From positions 3,658,001-3,722,000 of the forward strand of contig OY781463.1 of NCBI GenBank assembly GCA_963676725.1: a DNA stretch of 64,000 bases. The letters are read 5' to 3'. Both the position numbers and the translations under genes were made by a program. Positions within the stretch are counted from its first letter, which is position 1; the number at the start of each line of letters is the position of its first letter. This DNA comes from G963662905 sp963676725. GTDB taxonomy: Bacteria; Bacteroidota; Bacteroidia; Bacteroidales; WRLA01. This document shows positions 7,917 through 17,370 of this stretch, piece after piece. The notes beneath the pieces are model-generated. The model saw nothing but the letters and a program-made list of their open reading frames with translations, had not been told where the DNA came from and ran no database searches.

Positions 7917-8672
7917 CTAATTCTCCATCATTTGCATCAGTTCCCTAGTTTTTTTTGTTCGAATAGGTAATTCAAGCAGGCCGGTTTCGGTATGCAGGGC
8001 AACAATCTGCCTTCCACGATGCACTTCATAAATATTATCGCAATTAATGGCCAAGCTTCTTTCCAGATAGAAGAAAGGAACACCTGCTTGTTCTTCAACA
8101 AAATTTTTGAGGGTAGTAATAATACGTTCTTTGTGCCCATTGCTGAGATACAGATAAGTATATTTCTCTTCAAAAGCAGCATATAAAATATCTTTTGGAT
8201 TGAGCATTTTCACCCCCGATACGGTATTGATTTCAATTTTTGTTTTGCCAATATATTGGGCGAACTTACTCAATTCATGCACTTGTTTTTGACTATTAAT
8301 AATTTTACTCTTGGCTTTCAACACAACCTGATGCACATCCTTAGGCGAGAATGGTTTCAGAAGGTAATCGAGAGCTGCAAAGCGCACTGCATTTACGGCA
8401 TACTCATCATAAGCCGTAGCAAAAACGATTAAGGGGATTTGCTTGGTATCCATAATCCTCATTAAACTTTCAACAAATTCGAAACCATCTTGCCCCGGCA
8501 TTTGTATATCAACAAAAATCAGATGAATTTCCCTCTTTGCAATCATCTCAAGAGCCTCATTCGCATCAGAAGCCTGAAGCACTTCATCCACTCCGCTATT
8601 TGAGAGCAATAAATGAGATAAGGTACTACGGACACCCGGTTCGTCATCGAGTACAATACATGTAATATCCAT
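7917..8672 (-). CDS. LytTR-family response regulator (orphan)
   Basis: The 251-residue protein has an N-terminal receiver domain with the acidic pocket DDE (residues 9-11), phospho-acceptor Asp55 in 'FVDIQMPG', and the conserved Lys in 'YLLKPFS'. A C-terminal LytTR DNA-binding domain covers about residues 150-250 ('ILYAAFEEKYTYLYLSNG', 'FFYLERSLAINCDNI'). The family binds DNA through a beta-sheet fold and is usually paired with a LytS-type kinase. No kinase lies beside it; the nearest is at 16280-17341 with its own regulator. The gene converges with the spermidine-synthase-like gene. Confidence 0.9.
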   Translation of the reverse strand: MDITCIVLDDEPGVRSTLSHLLLSNSGVDEVLQASDANEALEMIAKREIHLIFVDIQMPGQDGFEFVESLMRIMDTKQIPLIVFATAYDEYAVNAVRFAALDYLLKPFSPKDVHQVVLKAKSKIINSQKQVHELSKFAQYIGKTKIEINTVSGVKMLNPKDILYAAFEEKYTYLYLSNGHKERIITTLKNFVEEQAGVPFFYLERSLAINCDNIYEVHRGRQIVALHTETGLLELPIRTKKTRELMQMMEN

Positions 8673-8749
8673 TTTTCCGCGCCATTTACTTAAAGATTTC
8701 CAAATTTAGTAAAAATTCGGATAACAGAAAAGAAAACCCGGGAAAAATT

Positions 8750-10744
8750 TTATCGCCGTTCTTTAATTAATCCCTTTCGATAAGCAGCGAGCAACATTTT
8801 TAATTCACGAATTTGCTGTTTCAAAACAATACCAACATCAGTGTCCCCTACCCTAATTCGATTGATGGCATGTTCGATCATGCTGCGAGAAGAAACAATG
8901 TCGCGCTCATCACTTATGGCTTTTGAGCGCGATTCAAAAGGATCATGGGCCACAATTACAAGAGAATATGAATTATAAATCAGAGTATATCCGGCAATTC
9001 CGGTAACTTTTTGATATGGACGCGACATCCCTCCATCAATAACAAATAGTTTTCCATTGGCTTTTACAGGCAATTCCCCTTTTTTCACTTTCACAGGCAC
9101 ATGACCGTTAACGATATGTGAATGAGAAGTATCCAGGTTAAATTCCATTAATATCTTGTCTACATATTCCACCTTATCGCGGTGCATATAATATGCATTT
9201 CTTTCTTCTAAATGAGTTTCGCTATCTTGTATAAAATAACGCTCAAAAGTGGCCATTTTCTTTTTTCCAAAGAGTGGGCTTTGAGGCCCTTGCCACAAAT
9301 ACCACATATAATCACGGTCAATTTGCACACTTCCGTTCAATTCGCGGTTAAAATAAGCACGACGGGCCATTTTATCAAAAACATCGCACATTGCCTTTCC
9401 TGAAAATTGCTTGTTTCCGATTTTAATCGTCTCGAAATCACCATTATCGCTCATTGGAATACAACCATGAAACAATAAATTTGAATTATAGGTCTGGTAC
9501 ATATTTCCTTTAGCGAACAGGAATTTAATATGCCTTTGTAATTTCTCTGATTTCAGGAAAGAAAACCGCAGTTTATCCATCACTTCCAATTCATCATCGG
9601 TTAATTTAAATGGATTGGATGGATCAACTGTTGGGAAATTGGTGTCCAGCAAATCATATTTTTTCCCACCAATCAGAACAATGCCTTTTTTGAAATCAAT
9701 TTTATCGAGCAAGAGACGGTCGTTCATATCAAAATCAGGATTTCTCTGAATGATTTGGCCTTCCAGTTTCAGCTCAATAATTGAAATGGCCTTATGCATT
9801 TTTTTCAGCAGGTTGACGCGTTTTGATCCATAATCCTCTTCATGTGCTGATTTGGGGATAAAACGAAGGCATTCATCGTTGCTGTATGTTTCCATTGCGA
9901 ATGTTGCAAGAGGCAATAAACTAATTCCGTAGGCATCTTCGAGCACATCGAGGTTTTCATAGCGTGCTTGGATACGCACAACCGTTGCAATATGCGCTTC
10001 GATACCGGCAGCTGCGCCCATCCATATAATATCGTGGTTTCCCCACTGAATATCCACAGAATGATGATCAATAAGAGCCTCCATCACTTTATCAGGATCT
10101 GGCCCGCGATCAAAAATATCCCCGATAATATGCAATCGATCGATGAGTAATCGCTGTATAAACTTACTGATGGCGATAATAAAATGCCTAGCCCGTTTTA
10201 TATCGATGATGGTTTGGATAATCCCATTAAAATATTCTTGTTTTTTCCCTCCGGATTCGTTGAGGAGTTCATCGATAATATAAGCAAAATCAGCCGGCAT
10301 AGCCTTCCGCACTTTTGAACGAGTATATTTTTCGGCAGCAGCTCGTGCCACTTCAATCAATCGCTGCAGGGTTACAGCAAACCATTCATCAATATCGTTT
10401 TCTTCCCTCAGGATATACTCGATTTTTTCTTCAGGATAATAAATAAGTGTTGCCAATTTGCGTTTTTCGCTTTCGCGGATGCTGCGTCCAAACACATCAT
10501 CAATTTTACGGCGAACCACACCGGAAGCATTTCTTAGAACATGATTAAACGTATCGTATTCTCCATGGATATCCGTCACAAAATGCTCTGTTCCTTTCGG
10601 AAGGTTAAGAATCGCTTCAAGATTTATTATTTCGGTACTGGCATCCTGAATCGTAGGGAATTTTTCTGCCATCAAATTCAGATACCTTAATTCCTTTTCG
10701 ATAACGCCTGTAGCAAATTTATCGTTGCTTATTGCTGATTTCAT
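8750..10744 (-). CDS. fbp: Fructose-1,6-bisphosphatase, class III
   Basis: The 664-residue product shows the metallophosphatase motifs of class III FBPases: 'VTDIHGEYD' (D-x-H-G), 'IIGDIFDRGPDPDKV' (GD-x-x-DRG), 'IQWGNHDIIWMG' (GNHD) and 'IVNGHVPVK'. The enzyme dephosphorylates fructose 1,6-bisphosphate in gluconeogenesis and is the usual form in Firmicutes and Bacteroidota. I start it at 10744 (MKSAISNDK): the upstream ATG at 10795 would overlap exonuclease III by 47 bases and adds residues not needed by the fold. It begins five bases after the exonuclease III stop, so the two genes are cotranscribed. Confidence 0.93.
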   Translation of the reverse strand: MKSAISNDKFATGVIEKELRYLNLMAEKFPTIQDASTEIINLEAILNLPKGTEHFVTDIHGEYDTFNHVLRNASGVVRRKIDDVFGRSIRESEKRKLATLIYYPEEKIEYILREENDIDEWFAVTLQRLIEVARAAAEKYTRSKVRKAMPADFAYIIDELLNESGGKKQEYFNGIIQTIIDIKRARHFIIAISKFIQRLLIDRLHIIGDIFDRGPDPDKVMEALIDHHSVDIQWGNHDIIWMGAAAGIEAHIATVVRIQARYENLDVLEDAYGISLLPLATFAMETYSNDECLRFIPKSAHEEDYGSKRVNLLKKMHKAISIIELKLEGQIIQRNPDFDMNDRLLLDKIDFKKGIVLIGGKKYDLLDTNFPTVDPSNPFKLTDDELEVMDKLRFSFLKSEKLQRHIKFLFAKGNMYQTYNSNLLFHGCIPMSDNGDFETIKIGNKQFSGKAMCDVFDKMARRAYFNRELNGSVQIDRDYMWYLWQGPQSPLFGKKKMATFERYFIQDSETHLEERNAYYMHRDKVEYVDKILMEFNLDTSHSHIVNGHVPVKVKKGELPVKANGKLFVIDGGMSRPYQKVTGIAGYTLIYNSYSLVIVAHDPFESRSKAISDERDIVSSRSMIEHAINRIRVGDTDVGIVLKQQIRELKMLLAAYRKGLIKERR

Positions 10745-10748
10745 AGTT

Positions 10749-11516
10749 TTATTGTATTTCGATGAATATTGGGCAATGATCTGAATGATGCACATCAGGG
10801 AAAATTGCTGCAGATTTAAGGCTGTCGTGCAAGTTTTCTGTTACCATATGATAGTCGATGCGCCAACCTTTATTATTGGCACGAGCATTGGCACGGTAGC
10901 TCCACCAGCTATACTGATGCGGTTCCTGATGAAAAACGCGAAAAGTATCAATAAAGCCTTTAGATAAAAAGCCACTCATCCATTCGCGCTCTTCGGGCAA
11001 AAAGCCCGAACTTTTTGCATTACGCACCGGATCATGAATATCAATAGGTTTATGGCAAATATTATAATCGCCCGAAAGCAGAAGGTTTGGTCTCTCTTTG
11101 CGAAGCTCAAGTACATAGTTTTGGAAATCTTCGAGCCACTGCATCTTAAAATCTTGCCGCACATCGCCACTAGAACCTGAAGGGTGATATACAGAGACAA
11201 TAGACAATGCACCAAAATCGGCACGAATAAAGCGCCCTTCAGCATCATACTGAGGGATTTGCATTCCCACCTCCACATGGTCGGGCTTTAATTTACTAAT
11301 GATGGCTACACCAGAATAGCCTTTTTTTACCGCAGCAGCATGATATACATGATAACCAAGCGCTTGTAATTCTGCGTGAGGCAATTGATCATCCTGCGCT
11401 TTTGTTTCCTGAAGGCAGATTACGTCAGGATTTGCTTTTTCGAGCCAATCGATAAAGCCCTTTTTAACAGCGGCCCTAATTCCGTTTACATTATAGGAGA
11501 TTATTTTCATGCTCAT
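10749..11516 (-). CDS. xth: Exodeoxyribonuclease III (AP endonuclease)
   Basis: The 255-residue protein begins MSMKIISYNVNGIRAAVKKG. It carries the EEP-family signatures 'SYNVNGIRAA', 'VICLQETKAQ' (metal-binding Glu), 'LLSGDYNICH' (catalytic Asp and Asn) and 'DHCPIFIEI' (catalytic Asp-His). It acts in base-excision repair by nicking at abasic sites and as a 3' exonuclease. Length matches the family (about 250-270). A second ATG two codons in (11510) is an equally possible start. The 207-base gap upstream (11517-11723) shows no gene or clear promoter. Confidence 0.93.
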   Translation of the reverse strand: MSMKIISYNVNGIRAAVKKGFIDWLEKANPDVICLQETKAQDDQLPHAELQALGYHVYHAAAVKKGYSGVAIISKLKPDHVEVGMQIPQYDAEGRFIRADFGALSIVSVYHPSGSSGDVRQDFKMQWLEDFQNYVLELRKERPNLLLSGDYNICHKPIDIHDPVRNAKSSGFLPEEREWMSGFLSKGFIDTFRVFHQEPHQYSWWSYRANARANNKGWRIDYHMVTENLHDSLKSAAIFPDVHHSDHCPIFIEIQ

Positions 11517-11723
11517 TTTATTTGCCTTTTGGCGAATTTACGAATTCAAAGCGAAAAGGTTCTATAAAACGCATAAGATTCTTCACATCTACATTTTTAC
11601 CATATTTCCACAAATACTCTCCTGTATTGCTCCATTTATTGGATCAGTTTCCCTTTTGTTAGTACAGCGCATGAAATCGTGGGTACTTATAAAAATTGTC
11701 ATCCTTAGTATCATTAAGCTGTT

Positions 11724-13265
11724 TTATTTGCTTTCAACTTTTTTTAGTTCAAAAATATCCTTTCTTCTGTCTTTGAGATTTCGTACGCTTCCAAATTGAT
11801 TTAACTCCCGAAGCAGATCAATATCCACATCTGCGATTAATATCATTTCAGTATTTGTTGTTGCTTCGGCCTTAATCCCATTTGCAGGAAAAGCGAAATC
11901 ACAAGGTGTGAAGACCATAGATTGGGCAAACTGAATATCCATATTATGGACTTTTGGAAGATTCCCAACACTTCCTGCAATGGCCACATAGCATTCATTT
12001 TCAATAGCTCTGGCCTGAGCGCAATAACGAACCCTAGAATAACCATTTTGAGTATCCGTTAAAAAAGGGATAAACAAAATATCCATTCCGTCCTCGGCCA
12101 AGAGTCTGCTTAATTCAGGAAATTCGGAATCATAGCATATTAAAACCCCAATTTTACCACAATCGGTATCAAATGTTTTAATGCTTTTGCCCCCTTGCAT
12201 TCCCCATACTTTTGCCTCATCGGGGGTAATATGCAATTTTACATATCTTTCAGTACTGCCATCGCGCTTGCATAAGTATCCGACATTATAAAGGAGATCG
12301 TTTTTTAATTCCGGCATACTTCCGGTAATGACATTAATATTATATGAAATTGCGAATTCAGAAAATTTATTCACTATTTCGGGGGTGTATTTTGCAAGCT
12401 CCCTAATAGCTTCCGGTTCAGAAAGGTGATTATATTCTGCCATCAAAGGAGCATTAAAAAACTCGGGGAAAAGTGCAAAATCTGAGCGATAAGCAGATAC
12501 TGCATCAATGAAATATTCGGCCTGTTGCATCAATTCTTCCAAATCTTTGTACAAGCGCATTTGCCATTGGATTAGACCAAGGCGGATAATTTTTTTCTTA
12601 GTAAGCGCTTTTTTGGTTTGTTTTTCATAATAAATATTATCCCATTCAAGCAAAACGGCATATTCGTTTGATGCTTCATCCCCTTCTAAATATCCCTTTA
12701 AAACTTTGGAAGGGTGAAAATCATTCGAAATTTGAAAATTTAAGACAGGGTCGTTGATTTCTTTGCGCTTCACCTTTTCAATATATTCTTTTGGTGTTAG
12801 GCTGTCTGAATATTTGTAGTAATTAGGAATTCTTCCCCCGAAGGCGATTCCGCGCAAATTTAATTTCTCTGCCAGATCTTTTCTATAGTCATACAAACGG
12901 CGGCCCAAACGCAACCCCCTATATTCCGGTTTAATAAAGACATCTATTCCATAGAGGACATCTCCATCATCTTTATGAGTATCAAAGGTATAATTTCCTG
13001 TTATTTCACTGTATGTATGGTGTTCATCAAAGCTATTATAGTCAACCACAATTGACAAAGCACAACCGGCCAACTCATTATTTATTTTGATTACCACCTG
13101 GCCTTGAGGGAATTTATCGATTAATGCTTTTATATGGGATAATCTCCAATAGGAATTCGGCATACTGGAATAGGCCTCGATCATGGCTTCTTTCAACTCC
13201 TGATAATCACTTATTGTTAAAAAGTTAAGCTCTATGTTTTCTATGTTTTGTATCATTTCATTCAT
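11724..13265 (-). CDS. GNAT acetyltransferase fused to a nitrilase-superfamily amidohydrolase
   Basis: The 513-residue protein has two enzyme domains. Residues 1-215 form a GNAT acetyltransferase: 'LYGIDVFIKPEYRGLRLGRR' holds the acetyl-CoA loop R/Q-x-x-G-x-G/R. Residues 220-510 form a carbon-nitrogen hydrolase with the full Glu-Lys-Cys triad: Glu in 'FALFPEFFNAP', Lys in 'YVKLHITPDE' and Cys in 'GVLICYDSEFPELSRLL'. Nitrilase-family enzymes cleave or transfer amide groups. The gene starts 27 bases downstream of the ATP-grasp gene on the same strand, so the two form an operon. The pairing suggests the same small molecule is acylated, amide-ligated and hydrolysed; the substrate is unknown. Confidence 0.85.
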   Translation of the reverse strand: MNEMIQNIENIELNFLTISDYQELKEAMIEAYSSMPNSYWRLSHIKALIDKFPQGQVVIKINNELAGCALSIVVDYNSFDEHHTYSEITGNYTFDTHKDDGDVLYGIDVFIKPEYRGLRLGRRLYDYRKDLAEKLNLRGIAFGGRIPNYYKYSDSLTPKEYIEKVKRKEINDPVLNFQISNDFHPSKVLKGYLEGDEASNEYAVLLEWDNIYYEKQTKKALTKKKIIRLGLIQWQMRLYKDLEELMQQAEYFIDAVSAYRSDFALFPEFFNAPLMAEYNHLSEPEAIRELAKYTPEIVNKFSEFAISYNINVITGSMPELKNDLLYNVGYLCKRDGSTERYVKLHITPDEAKVWGMQGGKSIKTFDTDCGKIGVLICYDSEFPELSRLLAEDGMDILFIPFLTDTQNGYSRVRYCAQARAIENECYVAIAGSVGNLPKVHNMDIQFAQSMVFTPCDFAFPANGIKAEATTNTEMILIADVDIDLLRELNQFGSVRNLKDRRKDIFELKKVESK

Positions 13266-13292
13266 TGTGCAAAAAATTACTTCTGTTATAAG

Positions 13293-15245
13293 CTATTTAT
13301 TCCGAAAATTGATGCGCTGAATATTCTTCGCTATTTCAATTCTATTATACAAAGAATTGATAATTATATTATAAAGCTCTTCTTTTAGCACCTCATCCTC
13401 TATATCTGCATCAATATTCGGATTATCGTTCACTTCCACAACATACACTTTATCGCCAATCATTTTTAAATCAACGCCGTACAAACCATCACCGATTAAA
13501 GCCGTCGCTTTCAATGCTGTTTTAACAACAATATCCGGCACCTGTTCAATGCTGATGGTTTCCGAATCTCCGGAATTATCCTCTTCCTCACCCTTCCAGT
13601 TGTAGATTTGCCAGTGACCTTTCGACATATAATATTTGCATGCAAAAATAGCTGTATTATCAATAATGCCAATTCTCCAGTCGAAATCGGAATACAAAAA
13701 CTCCTGGCAAACAAGCATATCCGATTTTTTAAAAAGCACATTTAATGCTGATATCGCCTGATCTTTATTTTCAACCTTAGTAATACCAAGGGAAAAAGCA
13801 CTGTCGGGTTGTTTGAGCACCAGAGGGAAACTCATTGCATCCAGATCATCCTTATGAAATAAGTTTTTGGTAAAAATGGTCGTCTCAGGTGTTAATATTT
13901 TATGTTTTTTAAAGATTTCGTTCTGATATATTTTGTTGGAACATTTCATAATTGACCACGGATCGTCAATAACAACCAAGCCTTCAGAATATGCGATCCG
14001 CGAGATTTCATAGGTATGATCGTTTACGCTGGTGGTTTCACGAATAAAAAGCGCATCAAACTCATTAATTTTACTTACATCTGCTTTGGTAATAAACTCG
14101 GCATAAAGCCCCTTTTTATTGGCAGCATTTTTAAATTTCTGCAAAGCCCGGGGACAAGATGGAGGTGTTGCTTCATTGGGGTTAATAAGTATGGCAATAT
14201 CGTATTTATAATTAACCAACTTAGTTTTGTTAAAGCGCTTTTTATTAAAATATTTCTTTGCTGACTGATAAATTATTTGAATATCTTTTTCAGGTAGTTT
14301 ATTCAATGTCAACACTTTCATATCGCTGATAATCCAAGAACCATCTTTCACGAAATGAACTTCAAAGAGTGGCGCTTCAAATAATTGATATAATTTCATT
14401 GCCAGAACATTAAAGCCTTTCAAGCTAGAATGCCCAAAATAAATATTAAATGAGAAGCGGCTAGATTCAATTTTTTCCAAGGATTTGTTGATCAATTCCT
14501 CGATATCGTAGGCAGCAGAATGTATCACCGCCCTGATCTTAAAATCACGTATGGTAATCGCACTTGGAATACTCCTTTGCCCTCTTGCAGATGCCAGCAA
14601 GGACACATAATACCCATAACTTTGATATTTATAGGAGCTGCACAGGTTAAAAATCCTTAAATCAGTATTCGCACTATAGAGCGGATTTCCAATATATTCC
14701 TTAACCGAAACCACCTTTGCATTCACATCCGGAAAAGTCCATTTGTTTGGCTGGTTAATCACAATAAGATTGGATGTTTTTTTTCCTGCAGGCAAAACAT
14801 TGGTTTTATATTCCATTTTATACGCATCCTCACCCAAACAATAATAATCTGCAATTTTATCAATCAGTTTAAACCCAAGCGACTGATACCATTGAAATAA
14901 CTTTGGATTGGATGCGCTGACTTCGAGCAGAATTCGCTCATAATGAAGCCTATTTGCCAATTCGAACACATATTTCATTAAAAAATCGCCAAAGCCTTTC
15001 TTTTGATATTCGGGCAATAGGGCAATGGAATAGATGCGAAGAGCCTTACTGTATTTAAACAAGATCATTGCTCCTAGAGGAATTCCGGCATGATCCTCTG
15101 CAATAAATATTTCCTGGAATTCGCTTTGGATTCCATGCAGAATATTCTTTTTTGAGCTTTGTTGATATTGAAGAAATGATTGGTTTTCAAGATATTCCAA
15201 AAAACCAATATCGTCGGGGACAGCCTTTCTAATTCTAATGTTCAT
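13293..15245 (-). CDS. GNAT + RLAN + RimK-type ATP-grasp ligase
   Basis: The 650-residue protein has three segments. Residues 1-140 are a GNAT domain ('IYSIALLPEYQKKGFGDFLM' carries the acetyl-CoA loop). Residues about 165-330 match the RimK-like ATP-grasp N-terminal (RLAN) region ('FNLCSSYKYQSYGYYVSLLA', 'RGQRSIPSAITIRDFK'). The rest is an ATP-grasp ligase with 'FPLVLKQPDSAFSLGI', 'GLYGVDLKMIG' and the metal-binding 'VVEVNDNPNID'. RimK-type enzymes join amino acids by amide bonds at ATP cost. An ATG at 15326 would add 27 residues and has GGAG 12 bases upstream; I prefer 15245 because the GNAT fold begins there and a promoter-like TTG-N18-TACTTTTA lies between the two starts. Confidence 0.82.
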   Translation of the reverse strand: MNIRIRKAVPDDIGFLEYLENQSFLQYQQSSKKNILHGIQSEFQEIFIAEDHAGIPLGAMILFKYSKALRIYSIALLPEYQKKGFGDFLMKYVFELANRLHYERILLEVSASNPKLFQWYQSLGFKLIDKIADYYCLGEDAYKMEYKTNVLPAGKKTSNLIVINQPNKWTFPDVNAKVVSVKEYIGNPLYSANTDLRIFNLCSSYKYQSYGYYVSLLASARGQRSIPSAITIRDFKIRAVIHSAAYDIEELINKSLEKIESSRFSFNIYFGHSSLKGFNVLAMKLYQLFEAPLFEVHFVKDGSWIISDMKVLTLNKLPEKDIQIIYQSAKKYFNKKRFNKTKLVNYKYDIAILINPNEATPPSCPRALQKFKNAANKKGLYAEFITKADVSKINEFDALFIRETTSVNDHTYEISRIAYSEGLVVIDDPWSIMKCSNKIYQNEIFKKHKILTPETTIFTKNLFHKDDLDAMSFPLVLKQPDSAFSLGITKVENKDQAISALNVLFKKSDMLVCQEFLYSDFDWRIGIIDNTAIFACKYYMSKGHWQIYNWKGEEEDNSGDSETISIEQVPDIVVKTALKATALIGDGLYGVDLKMIGDKVYVVEVNDNPNIDADIEDEVLKEELYNIIINSLYNRIEIAKNIQRINFRNK

Positions 15246-15343
15246 CGGTATATTATCATGGGCTAAAAGTACATTTTTCTTTGAATCACCAAAATAATTA
15301 ATGCTATTTACAAGCGAATACTGCATGAATATTATTCTCCGCT

Positions 15344-15543
15344 GTTCTCTCGCGAAATCAAAGCATTAAGTTCTATGAGGAAAATGATAAGAAGGAACTT
15401 TTTGAGCCATTTCAATAGAGGCTTTTGAAGCGAAGCGAGAAAGGCGACCGATAAATATAATCCCCAAGCACCGAAGAAGATTCGCCATTTTCTTAAAATT
15501 ATCTGAGTTCCTAAGCGAAGCCGAAGTGCCCTTCTGAGAGAAC
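15344..15543. repeat. Intergenic block with short terminal inverted repeats
   Basis: The gap between the ATP-grasp gene and the response regulator is bounded by GTTCTCTC (15344-15351) and GAGAGAAC (15536-15543). It contains AAGCGAAGCGAG and AAGCGAAGCCGAAGTGCC, the latter resembling a block inside repeat copy C (AAGCGAAGTCGAGGTGCC at 23132 onward). It may be a diverged relative of that repeat family; no gene is seen in it. Confidence 0.3.
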
Positions 15544-16275
15544 CTAAAGAAATCTCTTTTTCACAAAATCATCAAAAACCTCTTTATACTGCTTGCTGAT
15601 TGGAATACGTTCTTGCCCGAAAAGAATATGGTCTCGTTCTATTGTCTTAATTTTATCGAGAGCAACAATATAGGAACGATGTATCCGCATAAACAGATCT
15701 GTTGGCAATTTTTCCTCTAAGGATTTCATTGTAGAATGAAAAACAATTGGTTTTGATGATGAATCTATATAAAGCTTCACATAATCCTTAAGTCCTTCAA
15801 TATAAATGATTTCATTATAATTTATGCGTTTCACCAGATAATCTGCCTTTACAAATAGATAGTCGTCATTTGGAGTACCTTTTGAATCAATATTATTCCC
15901 TGAAGATCTAATTTGTTTATAATATTTTTTTGCTCGATTCACCGATTTCAAAAACACTTCATAGCTTATTGGTTTCAATAGGTAATCAAGCGCTTCGAGC
16001 TTAAAACCATCAACGGCATATTTATCAAATGCAGTGGTAAAAATCACCCTGCTTGGTTCATCTAAAAAAGCTGCAAATTCAACTCCTGTCAAATCAGGCA
16101 TTTGAATATCCAGGAATAAAAGCTGCACAGAATTTTCTTCCAAAAACTCCATAGCATCTATCGGGTTGTCGAACTGTCCCTTTAATTCCAAAAATGGTGT
16201 TTTCTGAATATAGCTAACAATCAAACCCAAAGCCAAAGGCTCATCATCTAGCGCAATACACGTAATTTTTTCCAT
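15544..16275 (-). CDS. LytTR-family response regulator
   Basis: The 243-residue protein has a receiver domain with acidic residues Asp10/Asp11, phospho-acceptor Asp56 ('LLFLDIQMPDLTG') and Lys101 ('YLLKPIS'), followed from about residue 135 by a LytTR DNA-binding domain ('DYLFVKADYLVKRINYNEII', 'FMRIHRSYIVALDKI'). It begins four bases after the stop of the sensor kinase gene, so they form one two-component pair. The MacAB-TolC exporter genes lie upstream on the same strand, which makes them candidate targets (inference). Confidence 0.92.
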   Translation of the reverse strand: MEKITCIALDDEPLALGLIVSYIQKTPFLELKGQFDNPIDAMEFLEENSVQLLFLDIQMPDLTGVEFAAFLDEPSRVIFTTAFDKYAVDGFKLEALDYLLKPISYEVFLKSVNRAKKYYKQIRSSGNNIDSKGTPNDDYLFVKADYLVKRINYNEIIYIEGLKDYVKLYIDSSSKPIVFHSTMKSLEEKLPTDLFMRIHRSYIVALDKIKTIERDHILFGQERIPISKQYKEVFDDFVKKRFL

Positions 16276-16279
16276 AATT

Positions 16280-17341
16280 CTAATTCAAAGGAATCTGTAA
16301 TTCAATTCTATAAACATCACCATGTTCCGATTGCATCAGTTGTGCTTTATCCCCATATAATAAATTCAGGCGCCGCTTGATATTGACAATACCCAATCCT
16401 CCTTTCTCCTTAACCGATATGCTGATGTTTTTAGGGATGCTGTTTTCACATTTAAATAAAAGCTTATTGCCTTCTGTTTTTAGCACAACAGTTATAAACG
16501 AATCATTGCGATAACTAATACCGTGTTTAAACGCATTTTCGACAAAAGGAATAAAAATAAGTGGTGGTATTTCTACCGAAGGAACATCTTGTTGAATTGT
16601 TACGGATAATTTCACCTTTGAAGTAAGCCGCTGTTGCATAAGATCAATATAGTTCTGCATAAAATCGAACTCTTTCTTTAACTCAACTATTTTAATATCA
16701 GAATCATATATTAGATACCGCATTAAACCGGATAATTTTTCAACGGCTTTTTGAGCTTTATCCCCATCGATGGCAATGAGCGCATAAATATTATTAAGCG
16801 AATTAAAAAAGAAATGAGGGCTGATTTGATTTTTTAAAAATGCCAGTTCATAATCAACACGGGCTTTATCAATTTCCTTTTGTTTTGTTTCATTTTTTTT
16901 AAGATGTTGAATTATAGCCATTCCGCTACTAAATCCTAGCACAACAATCATCAAAAAGAAGTTATCGGCGAGTTTAGGATGTAAGCCAAAAGTCCTTTTT
17001 GGAGGAGCATTTTCCCCTCCCATACCGTTAGCCGGCCTTAAACTATCGAATTGCAATAGATCATAAAAATATTGTGATGCAAAAAGCAAAAATATCACAA
17101 ACAAAAATATTACCCCAAAGAAATATATTTTCCTTTTGGAAAAGAAAAAACGAGGCACAATAACCAAATAATTAACATAGAAGGCCACGATCATAAAAAT
17201 CAATTGATAGTAGTAGCTATACATCCAAAAAATAGCCCGATCGTTATTTCTGTCAAATACAAAAAGCGGGAGTATGGAAAAAAGCAATAGGCCGACAAAA
17301 TGTGGCAACCATTTTTCTATTGTGGCTTTATTGATGATCAT
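16280..17341 (-). CDS. LytS/YehU-type sensor histidine kinase
   Basis: The 353-residue membrane protein has four hydrophobic helices (about residues 13-29, 38-63, 71-92 and 127-145) and no large extracytoplasmic domain. The His_kinase domain carries the phospho-acceptor His176 in 'NQISPHFFFNSLNNIYAL', and the ATPase domain has the N box 'FVENAFKHGI' and a 'GGLGIVNIKRRL' G box. Kinases of this type pair with LytTR regulators, as here. The small sensing part suggests that it senses a membrane signal or a partner protein such as a transporter. Confidence 0.92.
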   Translation of the reverse strand: MIINKATIEKWLPHFVGLLLFSILPLFVFDRNNDRAIFWMYSYYYQLIFMIVAFYVNYLVIVPRFFFSKRKIYFFGVIFLFVIFLLFASQYFYDLLQFDSLRPANGMGGENAPPKRTFGLHPKLADNFFLMIVVLGFSSGMAIIQHLKKNETKQKEIDKARVDYELAFLKNQISPHFFFNSLNNIYALIAIDGDKAQKAVEKLSGLMRYLIYDSDIKIVELKKEFDFMQNYIDLMQQRLTSKVKLSVTIQQDVPSVEIPPLIFIPFVENAFKHGISYRNDSFITVVLKTEGNKLLFKCENSIPKNISISVKEKGGLGIVNIKRRLNLLYGDKAQLMQSEHGDVYRIELQIPLN

Positions 17342-17370
17342 TGTGTAAAATTAAGGTTTTAAACTGAAAT

